Shown here piece after piece: positions 54,552 through 63,404 of a stretch of DNA of 64,000 nt. Origin of the DNA: Micromonospora globbae (GTDB lineage Bacteria; Actinomycetota; Actinomycetes; Mycobacteriales; Micromonosporaceae); the NCBI RefSeq assembly GCF_003610785.1, contig NZ_RAQQ01000001.1, positions 372,001-436,000 of the forward strand, given 5' to 3'. Within the stretch, counting starts at the first letter, position 1, and each line of letters opens with the position of its first letter. The position numbers were made by a program, and so were the translations under genes. The notes under the pieces were generated by a model. It was not told the DNA's origin and did no database searches. It saw only the letters and a program-made list of their open reading frames with translations.

Positions 54552-55280
54552 TCAGCGAGGTCGCCGCCGCCGCTTGTGCGTGAGCGGGCAGGCCACCACC
54601 AGCAGCGCGTGCGCCGCCAGCACGGTGAAGTAACCGGCGGCCGACCGCAGCGCGACGGTGCCGTTGCCGGGCGAGGCGACCATCGCCCCGAACAGCGCCG
54701 CGACCGCCAGCACGAAGACCGGCACCGTCCACCACGGCTCACGGGACCGGTAGCGGGGCACCAGCGCCACCAGCAGCGCCGTGCCGACGACGGCGGCCCA
54801 CACCACGAGCGCGATCAGCGCGCCGAGGCCCTTCGAGTACGCCCGTCCCCAGCCGCCCATCTTCGTGTCGTACGCGGCGAGCCAGACGCCCAGATCGGGA
54901 TAGCGCACCGGCGCGTAGGTGAAGTCCCGGGGGAAGCCGTCGACCCCCGCGTACGGCAGCACGAGGAAGCCGAGCACCAGGAGCACCGCCACGCCGCCGA
55001 GCGCCAGACACCGTACGACCAGCGACCCGACCGGAACCCTCGCCGGCGGCTGCCCCGGCGCGGGAGCCGGCGCGACGGACACCTGCGGCGGCGGGCCCGG
55101 CGGAACGGGCGGCGTGACGGGGTGATCGGGCAGCGGGTCGACCTGCGGCTGCTGCCGGACGTCGATCACGTGCGCCGTCCACCGGCCGCCGTCGAACCAG
55201 CGCAACGGCTGCCGCCCCGAGGGATCCGGATACCAGCCGGGCCCCGGCCCACCCGTCGTACCAACCCCGCCACCGCGCAC
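54552..55280 (-). CDS. DUF2510 membrane protein, start uncertain
   Basis: About 242 residues: N-terminal DUF2510 (GPGWYPDPSGRQPLRWFDGGRWT), a Pro-rich linker, then four membrane helices (LALGGVAVLLVLGFLVL; GALIALVVWAAVVGTALLVAL; VPVFVLAVAALFGAMV; YFTVLAAHALLVVACPL). The in-frame start is GTG 55280 with no clear RBS. A strong AGGAGG-GAGAG-type signal sits 5 nt before GTG 55296, but in the wrong frame. Deleting one C of TTTCCCGGTG on the minus strand would join them as MARFPVRGGG..., so a 1-bp indel is suspected. Function unknown. Confidence 0.7.
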   Translation of the reverse strand: MRGGGVGTTGGPGPGWYPDPSGRQPLRWFDGGRWTAHVIDVRQQPQVDPLPDHPVTPPVPPGPPPQVSVAPAPAPGQPPARVPVGSLVVRCLALGGVAVLLVLGFLVLPYAGVDGFPRDFTYAPVRYPDLGVWLAAYDTKMGGWGRAYSKGLGALIALVVWAAVVGTALLVALVPRYRSREPWWTVPVFVLAVAALFGAMVASPGNGTVALRSAAGYFTVLAAHALLVVACPLTHKRRRRPR

Positions 55281-55383
55281 CGGGAAACCGTGCCACGAGA
55301 GCCTCCTGGTGCGGAAGGGGGCTTTACCGCCCAGATCGTGGATCGCGGGGCCGGCCGGTGGGACAGGGTGCGACGATGAGGGC

Positions 55384-55746
55384 GTGGGACCTGCCAAGAC
55401 TGCCATGCCTGCCATCTCGCCGCTCGCCGGCGAGCCGATCAAGAGTGCGGACGCCCAGCGGCTCGCGGGAGTGCTGAAGGCGTTCGCCGACCCGGCCCGG
55501 CTGCGACTGCTCAGCCTGATCCAGTCCGCTCCGGAGGGCGAGGCGACCGTGAGTGACCTCACGGCGCCGCTGGGCCTCTCCCAGCCGACCGTGAGCCACC
55601 ACCTTCGGATCCTCACCGAGGCCGGTCTGCTCGAACGCGAGAAGCGTGGCGTGTGGGCGTACTACCGTCTGGTGCCGTCCGCGATCGCGGCGATCGCGGA
55701 CCTGTTGACGCCGCCCCGCAAGCGGGCGACCAAGAAGGCCCGCTGA
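55384..55746 (+). CDS. ArsR-family winged-helix regulator
   Basis: 120 residues from GTG 55384 (ATG 55405 also possible): ADPARLRLLSLIQSAPEGEATVSDLTAPLGLSQPTVSHHLRILTEAGLLEREKRGVWAYYRL is a full ArsR winged helix. No Cys is present, so it lacks the classical CxC arsenic or cadmium site and the effector is unknown. Divergent from the DUF2510 gene. Confidence 0.9.
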   Translation: MGPAKTAMPAISPLAGEPIKSADAQRLAGVLKAFADPARLRLLSLIQSAPEGEATVSDLTAPLGLSQPTVSHHLRILTEAGLLEREKRGVWAYYRLVPSAIAAIADLLTPPRKRATKKAR

Positions 55747-55808
55747 GGCGGCGCTGGTCCCGTCGCCACACGCTGGTCCCGTCGCCGCAGGTGGGGCGGC
55801 ACCGGGGA

Positions 55809-56189
55809 TCAGCCTTCGCGGGGCTGGGTCACGCCGAGGATGTTGCCTTCGCTGTCCTTGAACCAGGCGCCGCGCATCGTCGGGAACTCCGCGACGCCGT
55901 CGACCGTCCGGAGACCGGGGAGGTCGTACTCCTCGAACGTCACACCGCGCCCCCGAAGGTCCGCCATCTCGGCGTCGAGGTCGGCGACCAGCCAGGCCGC
56001 CAACGTGTGGGGCGCCTGCCCGGCGTTGGAGGTGGGGTAGATGAAGAACCGCGTTCCACCGGACTCGAAGTGGACGGCGTCCTCGGCCTCCCCGGAGACG
56101 GTCAGGCCCAGGGTGTCGCGGTAGAAGCGCTTGGCCCGTTCCATGTCGCTCGCGGGAAGGGCGGCCTGCACCGGGGCATCTCTCAACAT
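55809..56189 (-). CDS. VOC-family (glyoxalase/bleomycin-resistance fold) protein
   Basis: 126 residues with two beta-alpha-beta-beta-beta halves: MERAKRFYRDTLGLTVSG, VHFESGGTRFFIYPT, ADLDAEMADLRGRGVTFEEYD, GAWFKDSEGNILGVTQP. Metal-dependent lyase, dioxygenase or drug-binding function; specificity unknown. Confidence 0.9.
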   Translation of the reverse strand: MLRDAPVQAALPASDMERAKRFYRDTLGLTVSGEAEDAVHFESGGTRFFIYPTSNAGQAPHTLAAWLVADLDAEMADLRGRGVTFEEYDLPGLRTVDGVAEFPTMRGAWFKDSEGNILGVTQPREG

Positions 56190-56348
56190 GACGGTTCACC
56201 TCCTGCCACAGCGTAGGCGGCAGCAGGCCGACAATCTTTCGCTTTGCCCCACTTTGCCCCCGTCGGTGGCCGCCCTCCGGCCTCCCGCCGACGGTTGTCA
56301 AGATCGTTAACATTCCCTCCCCCGGTCCCGGTGCTATACGGTCGGGAG

Positions 56349-56567
56349 GTGAAGACCGAGAGTCACTGGTGGAACGGCAACCGCACCCCACGAGGGCGTC
56401 GCGACGTGTACATCCGCACCGACGGCGAGTCGTGGGAGGTCGAGGCCCGGGCCGGCGGCGAGGCCGGCCGGTCGAAGATCTACCAGTGCCCGGGCCGGCA
56501 GTCGGCGGAGATCCTGGCCCAGGCATGGATGGACGGACAGAGCCGGTGGCAGGTCGTGGCGCCCTGA
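56349..56567 (+). CDS. Small conserved-looking hypothetical protein
   Basis: 72 residues from GTG 56349 (VKTESHWWNGNRTPRGRRDVYIRTDGESWEVEARAGG...), preceded by GGGAG adjacent to the start and CTATACG about 8-10 nt upstream. The beta-rich sequence with IYQCPGRQSAEILAQAWMDG resembles short actinobacterial proteins of unknown function. Confidence 0.65.
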   Translation: MKTESHWWNGNRTPRGRRDVYIRTDGESWEVEARAGGEAGRSKIYQCPGRQSAEILAQAWMDGQSRWQVVAP

Positions 56568-56625
56568 TCGGCCGACGCTCGTCTCCGCGCAGGTGACCTG
56601 GCAGGCACCGGGCAGCGGGTGCGGG

Positions 56626-56631
56626 TAGACT
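56626..56631 (+). promoter_or_regulatory. -10 box and long 5' UTR of the DEAD-box helicase
   Basis: TAGACT at 56626-56631 predicts a start near 56638 and a 5' UTR of about 100 nt before ATG 56741, as is common for cold-inducible DEAD-box helicase mRNAs. Confidence 0.4.
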
Positions 56632-56740
56632 GGCAGCACGGCCCGCGCAGCATGCCGGCCGGTTCCGATGCCCCACGCCACGCGCCGCGGCCGAAACGGT
56701 CAGCGCCGGGCGGGACATCCCATCGACGTTCGGAGCCTTC

Positions 56741-58126
56741 ATGGCGGTAAGCCGCCCACGCCAGACCACCTCGTCCCACTCCCTCACCTTCGCCGACCTC
56801 GGCGTGCCCGACGCGCTCACCCGCGTGCTGGCCGCGACCGGGGTGGAGCGGCCGTTCCCGATCCAGGCCGCGACACTGCCCGACGCCCTCGCCGGGCGGG
56901 ACGTGCTCGGCCGAGGCCGCACCGGTTCGGGCAAGACGTACGCCTTCGCGCTGGCGGTGCTGACCCGCCTGGCCGCCACGGCCACGCCACGGCGGGCCGG
57001 ACGCCCCCGGGCGCTGATCCTCGCGCCCACCCGTGAACTGGCCACGCAGATCGACAGCGTGATGGCGCCGCTGGCGCAGGCGCTGTCGCTCCGCACCATG
57101 ACCGTCTTCGGCGGCGTCGCCGCCCGACCCCAGATCGCCGGGCTGCGCGCCGGGGTCGACGTCCTGGTGGCCTGCCCGGGCCGGCTCGCCGACCACGTCG
57201 ACGCCGGCCACGCGCACCTGGACGCCGTCGAGATCACCGTGCTCGACGAGGCCGACCACATGGCCGACCTCGGCTTCCTGCCCACCGTGCGGCGGCTGCT
57301 GGAACGGACCCCGCGCGGTGGGCAGCGTCTGCTGTTCTCCGCCACCCTGGACGCCGGTGTCGACGTCCTCGTGCGGCGGTTCCTCACCGATCCGGTCGTG
57401 CACAGCGTCGACTCGACGCTGTCGCCGGTCGCCGCGATGACGCACCACGTCCTGCACGTCCACGCCGACGACCGGTTCGCCGTGCTGGTCGAGCTGACCG
57501 CCGCGCCGGGCCGCACCGTGGTCTTCACGCGTACGAAGCGGGGCGCGAAGACGCTCACCCGCCGGCTGGTCACGGCCGGCGTGACCGCCGTCGAGCTGCA
57601 CGGCAACCTGGCCCAGGGCGCACGCACCCGGAACCTGCAGGCGTTCTCCGATGGCACGGCGCACACGCTGGTCGCCACCGACATCGCCGCCCGGGGCATC
57701 CACATCGACGACGTGACCCTCGTCGTGCACGCCGACCCGCCCGAGGAGCACAAGGCCTACCTGCACCGCTCCGGCCGTACCGCCCGGGCCGGCGCGGCCG
57801 GGACCGTCGTCACGCTCATGACCGACCGGCAGGTGCCCGAGGTGCGGGAACTCACCCGCAAGGCCGGCATCACGGCGACCACGACGCGGCTGCGCCCGGG
57901 TGACGCGCTGCTGCGCGAACTCGCCCCGGGTGAACGGACGCTGGTCCCCCAGCCCGTACCGCCGGCCGCCCGGCCGCGGCACGAGGCGCAAACCGCCCAC
58001 GACGGCCGGAGCCGGCGCGGCGGCAAACCGGCGCCGACCACCTCGACGCGATCCGCGCCGACGCGATCCGGTGCGGCGGCCTTCTCCGCCCGGGCCCGGC
58101 CGGCCGCGCGCCGCGGTGGGCGCTGA
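56741..58126 (+). CDS. DEAD-box ATP-dependent RNA helicase
   Basis: 461 residues: Q-motif FADLGVPDALTRVLAATGVERPFPIQ, motif I GRTGSGKT (59-66; usually AQTGSGKT), Ia PTRELATQ, II LDEADHMADLGF, III SATL, V ATDIAARGIHI, VI HRSGRTARAG. A basic, low-complexity tail (about 400-461, GGKPAPTTSTRSAPTRSG...) likely binds RNA. Roles are ribosome assembly and RNA turnover, especially in the cold. Confidence 0.95.
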   Translation: MAVSRPRQTTSSHSLTFADLGVPDALTRVLAATGVERPFPIQAATLPDALAGRDVLGRGRTGSGKTYAFALAVLTRLAATATPRRAGRPRALILAPTRELATQIDSVMAPLAQALSLRTMTVFGGVAARPQIAGLRAGVDVLVACPGRLADHVDAGHAHLDAVEITVLDEADHMADLGFLPTVRRLLERTPRGGQRLLFSATLDAGVDVLVRRFLTDPVVHSVDSTLSPVAAMTHHVLHVHADDRFAVLVELTAAPGRTVVFTRTKRGAKTLTRRLVTAGVTAVELHGNLAQGARTRNLQAFSDGTAHTLVATDIAARGIHIDDVTLVVHADPPEEHKAYLHRSGRTARAGAAGTVVTLMTDRQVPEVRELTRKAGITATTTRLRPGDALLRELAPGERTLVPQPVPPAARPRHEAQTAHDGRSRRGGKPAPTTSTRSAPTRSGAAAFSARARPAARRGGR

Positions 58127-58261
58127 CCCCGGCCCGCCCGTCGATCACCGCGGTCGGGCCCGCCGCCTCAGCGGCTCATGAGGTACGCCACCACGAGGGC
58201 CGCGACCAGCGCGAGCCCGGCCAGCGGCCGCGACGGCCCATCGGAACCGGGTGGCTGATCC

Positions 58262-58528
58262 TCAGGACGCCTGCCGGACGGGCATGTCGGCCAGCCAGAC
58301 GTTCGCCAGGTCGCTGAGGGGGACGTCGAGGGCCTGGCTGAGGCAGACCACGGTGCCGAACGCCGGCGCGGGAAGGCGACCCGCCTCGATCTTGCGTAGC
58401 GTCTCCGGGGAGATGCCGGCCGCCAGCGCCACCTCGACGAGGCTGCGCCCGGCGCGCGCGGCCCGGAGGGCGGCTCCGAGGCGCTGGCCCGCTGCGATCT
58501 GTTCGGCGGTCAGTGGTTGGCGAACCAT
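58262..58528 (-). CDS. XRE-family helix-turn-helix regulator
   Basis: 88 residues: LGAALRAARAGRSLVEVALAAGISPETLRKIEAGRLPAPAFGTVVCLSQALDVPLSDL is a complete Cro/C1-type HTH. Divergent from a methionine aminopeptidase gene; a palindrome GGTAT-AAAA-ATACC (58568-58581) in the 75-bp gap is its likely operator. Confidence 0.92.
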   Translation of the reverse strand: MVRQPLTAEQIAAGQRLGAALRAARAGRSLVEVALAAGISPETLRKIEAGRLPAPAFGTVVCLSQALDVPLSDLANVWLADMPVRQAS

Positions 58529-58567
58529 GCCAGCAGGATATCCCTCGAAGCCTCCCGACCGGGGCGT

Positions 58568-58581
58568 GGTATAAAAATACC
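58568..58581. promoter_or_regulatory. Palindromic operator overlapping the MetAP promoter
   Basis: GGTAT-AAAA-ATACC has perfect arms and an unusually A+T-rich centre that contains a TATAAA-like -10. It sits 22 bp before the aminopeptidase GTG and 39 bp before the XRE start. Confidence 0.6.
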
Positions 58582-58603
58582 GGTTCCGGAGAGGGAGGCT
58601 GTC

Positions 58604-59422
58604 GTGATCGAGCTGAAGTCCGCCGAGGAGATCGGCCGGATGGCGGTGACCGGCCAGTTCGTCGGCGAACTGCTCGCCGAGCTGAGCGACGTCGCCGCGG
58701 TCGGCGTCAACCTGATGGACCTCGAACACCACGCCCGCCGCCGGATCGCCGAACGCGGCGCCGAATCCTGCTACTGGGACTACGCCCCGTCGTTCGGGCG
58801 CGGCCCGTTCCGCAACGTGCTGTGCCTGTCGGTGAACGACGCGGTGCTGCACGGCCTGCCGCACGACTACGTTCTGCGCGACGGTGACCTGCTCAGCATC
58901 GACATGGCGGTCGGCATCGACGGCTGGGTGGCCGACTCCGCGGTCTCCGTCGTCGTCGGCACCCCCGACCCGGCCGACCTGAGGCTGATCGAGGCCACCG
59001 AGGTCGCACTGGAGGCCGCCATCACCGCCGCCCAGCCCGGCGGCCGCCTCGGCGACATCTCCGCCGCGATCAGCGAGGTCGCCCACTCCTACGGCTACGG
59101 CGTCAACGCCGAGTTCGGCGGCCACGGCATCGGCCGGACCATGCACGAGGCCCCGCACGTCTCCAACAAGGGCCGCGCCCGCCGCGGCATGAAGCTCGAA
59201 CCCGGCCTCACCATCGCCATCGAGCCCTGGTTCTGCCGCACCACCGACAGGATCACGTTCGACGCCGACGGCTGGACGATCCGCTCCGCCGACGGCTCCC
59301 GCACCGCCCACTCGGAACACACCGTCGCCATCACGGCTTCCGGCCCCCAGGTGCTGACCCGCCGTCCCACCCCCGGCGCCACCTCGACCCGCCCCACCGG
59401 GCGGCCCGCCGCAGCCTCCTGA
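58604..59422 (+). CDS. map: Type I methionine aminopeptidase
   Basis: 272 residues from GTG 58604 (GGGAGG 6 nt upstream). Removes N-terminal Met from nascent proteins. All metal ligands are visible: Asp100 (DLLSIDMAV), Asp111, His174 (GGHGIGRTMHEAP), Glu207 (IAIEPW) and Glu238 (HSEHTVAI); His83 in LHGLP is the substrate-contacting histidine. The last 20 or so residues are Thr/Pro/Ala-rich. Regulation by the adjacent XRE protein is unusual for a housekeeping enzyme, so it may be a second, inducible copy. Confidence 0.93.
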   Translation: MIELKSAEEIGRMAVTGQFVGELLAELSDVAAVGVNLMDLEHHARRRIAERGAESCYWDYAPSFGRGPFRNVLCLSVNDAVLHGLPHDYVLRDGDLLSIDMAVGIDGWVADSAVSVVVGTPDPADLRLIEATEVALEAAITAAQPGGRLGDISAAISEVAHSYGYGVNAEFGGHGIGRTMHEAPHVSNKGRARRGMKLEPGLTIAIEPWFCRTTDRITFDADGWTIRSADGSRTAHSEHTVAITASGPQVLTRRPTPGATSTRPTGRPAAAS

Positions 59423-59494
59423 TCCACCGCCCGCTCCCGAGGCGAGGGCATTGCGGGGACGCTCCGACGCCTGTCGCGGCGATCCCGCGGTGGG

Positions 59495-59500
59495 TAGGGT
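59495..59500 (+). promoter_or_regulatory. -10 box of leaderless acyltransferase-like gene
   Basis: TAGGGT, 7 nt before GTG 59508. Confidence 0.5.
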
Positions 59501-59507
59501 CGTCCGC

Positions 59508-60452
59508 GTGGATCTGGACGACATCGCCGCCCGGCTCGGCGTACCCGTCGAGGAGGTCGACCGCGTACACCGGCTCGCCGGCGACCGGCCCGCGGCACCG
59601 CTGCCCGCCAAGGCCGACGCGCCCGCTCTCCTCGACCGGCTCGCGGTACGGCCGGACGACGCCGCCGAGATCATGGCGGGCTGGCCCGACGCCGACTCTC
59701 CGCTGTGGACTCCGGAGCTGCGCTGGCTGCTCGACCGCTCGACCGCCCTGGTCCGCGCCGACCTCGGCGGCTACGCCTGGCTGCCGCCGGGTCCGGCGCT
59801 TCCGCGCGACCGGGGCCCCGCCTGGCGGCACCTCTACGTGTACGCGTACCTGGCCCTGGTCGACGTCGTCAGGGAGTACCACCGTGACCACGGCATCCCC
59901 GATGCCGTGTCGTGGGCGACCCTCGCGGACCTTGGCCGCAACCTCGCCATCGACCGGCGGATGCACCGCGAGGGCTGGCCGGTCATGCAGAGCTGGCTGA
60001 CCCTGCACGCGCGCGGCGGCGTCTACGAACTGGGCCGGCTGCAGCACCAGCGCGGCGACACCACCATCGACCTGCACGTCCCGGAGTCGGGGCCGCTGAC
60101 CCCGGAGGCGATCGCGGCGTCGCTCGACGAGGCCCGCGCGTTCTTCCCGCGCCACTTCCCCGACGAGCAGTACACGGCGTTCGCCTGCGGCTCGTGGCTG
60201 CTCGACCCGCAGCTTCAGGAGTACCTGCCGGAGGACTCCAACATCGTCCGGTTCCAGCGCATGTTCGAGCTGGAGCCCTACGAGGAGCCGGAAGGGCTGG
60301 ACGCCGACATCGAGGTGCTGCGGTTCGTGTTCCGCACCCTGAGCACGCCGCTCGACCAGTTGCCGCGCCGCACCGTGCTCCAACGCGCGGTCGTCGACCA
60401 CCTGAAGTCCGGCCGTCACTGGCGCTGGCGCCGCGGCCGATTCCCGATCTAG
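59508..60452 (+). CDS. Acyltransferase-domain protein (GNAT-like, N-acyltransferase family)
   Basis: 314 residues: helical N-terminus (VDLDDIAARLGVPVEEVDRVHRLA), then WRHLYVYAYLALVDVVREYHRDHGIPDAVSWATLADLGRNLAIDRRMHREGWPVMQSWLTLHARGGVYELGRLQ and HVPESGPLTPEAIAASLDEARAFFPRHFPDEQYTAFACGSWLLDPQLQEYLP; this layout is that of actinobacterial acyltransferase-domain proteins. Specific acyl donor and acceptor unknown. Confidence 0.75.
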   Translation: MDLDDIAARLGVPVEEVDRVHRLAGDRPAAPLPAKADAPALLDRLAVRPDDAAEIMAGWPDADSPLWTPELRWLLDRSTALVRADLGGYAWLPPGPALPRDRGPAWRHLYVYAYLALVDVVREYHRDHGIPDAVSWATLADLGRNLAIDRRMHREGWPVMQSWLTLHARGGVYELGRLQHQRGDTTIDLHVPESGPLTPEAIAASLDEARAFFPRHFPDEQYTAFACGSWLLDPQLQEYLPEDSNIVRFQRMFELEPYEEPEGLDADIEVLRFVFRTLSTPLDQLPRRTVLQRAVVDHLKSGRHWRWRRGRFPI

Positions 60453-60501
60453 CCAGGTCCGGCCCGCGGGCAGGCACATGTTTCGCGGCCCGCGGGCGCT
60501 C

Positions 60502-62175
60502 CTACGGCTTCCGGGCCGGCAGGCGCAGCTCCTCGTGGTCCAGCTCGCGCTCCAGGACGCGCAGCCCCTCGTCCGGCAGTCGACCGGCGTCCCGCCACCG
60601 CAGCAACTCCTCGCGCTGGGCGTCGATCACGGCCCGGCGGATGCGCAACGCCGCCTCGTACCGCGGTGAGTCCGGCAGCCGCGACGAGTCGGTCGCCTGG
60701 AGTTGGTCGAGGCGGCCACGGTAGCGGGTCAGCCGGCTGTGCAGTTGCGTACGCATCGCCTCGACGGCGTCGATGTGCTCCGGTTCCTCGGCGGCGACCT
60801 CCGCGAGCCGGGCCAGGGCGGCCTCGACGGATGCCGACCGCGCTTCGTTGCGGACACGCGCCTGGTCCGCCTCGTCGGCCCGCAGACCCAACGCCCGCAC
60901 CAACGGCGCGAAGGTGAGCCCCTGACCGACCAGCGTCACGAGCACGACGACGAACGCGCAGAACAACAGCAGATCCCGGTCCGGGAAGGGTTCTCCGCTG
61001 TCGGTCACCAGCGGCAGGGTGAAGATCGCGGCGAGGCTGATGACGCCGCGGGTGCCAGACCAGCTGAGCGCGACGACCTCGCGACCGGTCAGCCGGCGGG
61101 CGTTGCGAGCCTCCCGCGCGGCCCGGCGGGCGGAGCCGGGGGTGTCGTCGTCGTAGTCGGAGGCGCCGCCGAGTCGGGTGTGCATCCAGCGCGGCAGCGA
61201 CTGGTTCAGGATCAGCCACAACGGGCGCAGGAGCAGCACCACGCCGACCGAGACCGCCACCGCGACGACGATCGTGGAGGTGTCGTACTGCCGCAGCCCG
61301 CGCACGACGTTGGGGAACTGCTGGCCGATCAGGAGGAACACGAACCCTTCGAGAAGGAAGTCGACCAGCCGCCACACGGCGCTGGTCTGGAGCCGGCTCG
61401 CTCCGGAGGCGAGGCGGGGCGTGTGGTGCCCGACGATCAGCCCCGCGACCACCACCGCGAGGACCCCGGAGACGTGCAGCTCCTCGCCGAGCAGGAAGGC
61501 CACGAACGGGGTGGCCAGCGAGATCGCGTTGGACAGCAGCGGATCCCTGGTCAACGGCCGCGCCAGACGCACGGCCCACGCGACCGCGGCCCCCACCACG
61601 AGGCCGCCGGCCGCCGCGAGGACGAACTGCCCGGCGGCCGCGGCGAAGGAGAACGTGCCGCTGACGGCCGCGGTCACCGCCACGCTGAGAATCGTCAACG
61701 CGGTGGCGTCGTTGAGCAGCCCCTCGCCCTGGATGATGGTGACCAGCTTCGGTGGGAGGTTCACCCGCCGGCCCACCGCGAGCGCCGCCACCGGGTCGGG
61801 AGGCGCGACGGCCGCGCCGACCGCCACACCCGCGGCCAGGGTCGCCCCGGCGACGAACAGGTGGAACCCCCACCCGATGGCCAACGCGGTGACGAGCACC
61901 AGGACCACGGAGAGACTGACGACGATTCGCATGTTCTTGCGGATCGCGAGCAGTGACGAGTCGAGCGCCGCGCTGTAGAGCAGCGGTGGCAGGACGACGG
62001 TCAGCACGATGTGCGGGTCCAGCGTGATGTTCGGTCCCGGCAGGAGCGCGTAGAGGATGCCGATCAGCGTCAGGAGCGCCGCCGAGGGCAGGCCGGTGCG
62101 CGAGGCCAGCCACCGCGCGGCGACGACGACCGCGACGGCCGCCAGGACGAACCACAGCAGGGCCTCGGGACTCAC
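60502..62175 (-). CDS. CPA1-family Na+/H+ antiporter
   Basis: 557 residues with about 12 helices, then a C-terminal cytoplasmic coiled-coil-like region (EADQARVRNEARSASVEAALARLAEVAAEEPEH...). Family motifs: PPLLYSAALDSS, VAPPDPVAALAV, IIQGEGLLNDATALTI, SWSGTRGVISLA. Exchanges Na+ (or K+) for H+ across the cytoplasmic membrane. GTG 62175 is chosen because GGGGGAG lies 7 nt upstream; an in-frame GTG at 62250 would add 25 unlikely residues. Confidence 0.93.
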   Translation of the reverse strand: MSPEALLWFVLAAVAVVVAARWLASRTGLPSAALLTLIGILYALLPGPNITLDPHIVLTVVLPPLLYSAALDSSLLAIRKNMRIVVSLSVVLVLVTALAIGWGFHLFVAGATLAAGVAVGAAVAPPDPVAALAVGRRVNLPPKLVTIIQGEGLLNDATALTILSVAVTAAVSGTFSFAAAAGQFVLAAAGGLVVGAAVAWAVRLARPLTRDPLLSNAISLATPFVAFLLGEELHVSGVLAVVVAGLIVGHHTPRLASGASRLQTSAVWRLVDFLLEGFVFLLIGQQFPNVVRGLRQYDTSTIVVAVAVSVGVVLLLRPLWLILNQSLPRWMHTRLGGASDYDDDTPGSARRAAREARNARRLTGREVVALSWSGTRGVISLAAIFTLPLVTDSGEPFPDRDLLLFCAFVVVLVTLVGQGLTFAPLVRALGLRADEADQARVRNEARSASVEAALARLAEVAAEEPEHIDAVEAMRTQLHSRLTRYRGRLDQLQATDSSRLPDSPRYEAALRIRRAVIDAQREELLRWRDAGRLPDEGLRVLERELDHEELRLPARKP

Positions 62176-62440
62176 GTACGCACTCCCCCTCACGCCCACC
62201 AGCCCCGCGACCGGCGACCGTCCGTCACTGGTGAGGCTCAGGGCGGACACCTCCGGCCGCCTCGGCAGAGGGCGCCATCACCACCGCCCTCGACCTGCGA
62301 GCCCGAACCCACGCTAGAGGACGGCCGTCGACCCCGGACCGAATGGTCCCGGCAATCGTGACGAGATCGGCGGGCACGTCGTTTCCGCACCTCGACCGGG
62401 GCTTGCATCCGGTACCGGGGTACGGGCTTACCGTCGGAGC

Positions 62441-62791
62441 ATGAGCGACCGCCATCTCGACGACTCCTGGGTGCCGGATGCGTGCACCCTTCCGACGGCC
62501 GAACGGCCACTGCGACTCGCCGAGTTCGACCAGCTCTTCCGGGACGCGGTCCGGGGTGTCGACCGCCCGACGCCGCAGCACCTGCGGCTGCGGCTCGCCG
62601 CGGACGCGCAGGTCGAGGAGACGACGCGGGACCTCATCGCCCGGGAGTCGTCGTGCTGCTCGTTCTTCGCCTTCGAGATCTCCCGCTCCGGCCCGGACGC
62701 GCTGGTGCTGGACGTCCGGGTACCGGCGGCCCACGTCGACGTGCTCGACGGCCTCGCCGGTCGCGCCGCCTGCGCGGCAGGCTCCCGGTGA
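62441..62791 (+). CDS. Hypothetical protein with CCSFF motif, linked to MerR
   Basis: 116 residues. TTRDLIARESSCCSFFAFEISRSG carries a vicinal Cys pair typical of small proteins encoded next to MerR-type regulators in actinobacteria; a metal or thiol-reactive role is possible but unproven. The stop overlaps GTG 62788 of the truncated MerR gene. Confidence 0.75.
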   Translation: MSDRHLDDSWVPDACTLPTAERPLRLAEFDQLFRDAVRGVDRPTPQHLRLRLAADAQVEETTRDLIARESSCCSFFAFEISRSGPDALVLDVRVPAAHVDVLDGLAGRAACAAGSR

Positions 62792-63000
62792 GCGGATCGG
62801 GGCTGCGCAGCGGCCAGCTCGCCGACGCGGCCGGGGTCAACCTCCAGACGGTGCGCTACTACGAGCGCCGGGGGCTGCTCCCGTCCCCGCAGCGGTCGCC
62901 GGGCGGGCACCGGCTCTACCCGGCCGACACGGGCACCTGCTCCCGCGGGCACAGTGACCAAGAGGGCCGCGAGGTGGTGACGCTACGGTCTGACGCATGA
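62788..63000 (+). pseudogene. MerR-family regulator, truncated after the HTH
   Basis: 70 codons from GTG 62788 overlapping the upstream stop. Residues about 6-48 (LRSGQLADAAGVNLQTVRYYERRGLLPSPQRSPGGHRLYPAD) are a perfect MerR winged-helix start, but the sequence then turns into TGTCSRGHSDQEGREVVTL and stops; the second wing, dimerisation helix and effector Cys residues are absent. A deletion appears to have joined the HTH end to the region before ynfA. Confidence 0.8.
62984..62989 (+). promoter_or_regulatory. -10 box of leaderless ynfA-like gene
   Basis: TACGGT, 7 nt before ATG 62997, inside the 3' end of the truncated MerR frame. Confidence 0.5.
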
Positions 63001-63332
63001 CGGTTGTCCGCTCGATCCTGCTGTTCGTGCTCGCCGCGCTCGCCGAGATCGGCGGGGCCTGGCTGGTGTGGCAGGGCTGGCGGGAACACCGGGGGCTGCT
63101 GTGGATCGCGGCCGGCGTCATCGCGCTCGGGTTCTACGGCTTCGTCGCCACCTTCCAACCCGATCCGAACTTCGGCCGCGTCCTCGCCGCCTACGGCGGC
63201 ATCTTCGTCGCCGGCTCCCTCGCCTGGGGCATGGTCGTCGACAGGTTCCGCCCCGACCGCTACGACGTCATCGGCGCCGCCATCTGCCTCGTGGGCGTCG
63301 CCGTCATCATGTACGCCCCGCGAGCCGACTGA
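62997..63332 (+). CDS. YnfA / UPF0060 family membrane protein
   Basis: 111 residues with four helices: [26 protein letters not shown] is the UPF0060 signature (AEIGGAxLxWxxxR), [48 protein letters not shown] follows. Related to SMR exporters; substrate unknown. Confidence 0.93.
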   Translation: MTVVRSILLFVLAALAEIGGAWLVWQGWREHRGLLWIAAGVIALGFYGFVATFQPDPNFGRVLAAYGGIFVAGSLAWGMVVDRFRPDRYDVIGAAICLVGVAVIMYAPRAD

Positions 63333-63404
63333 TCACCGGCTCCCGCCGACGGCCCGGGACGGAGCCCACGGGGGCACCGACGGCGGTGCGACCGTCGAAC
63401 CCTT

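Noticed and set aside
58158..58261. Possible tiny minus-strand membrane peptide ending LALVAALVVAYLMSR
   Set aside because: The hydrophobic frame has no ATG, GTG or TTG start between the XRE stop and the helix, so it cannot be supported as a gene.
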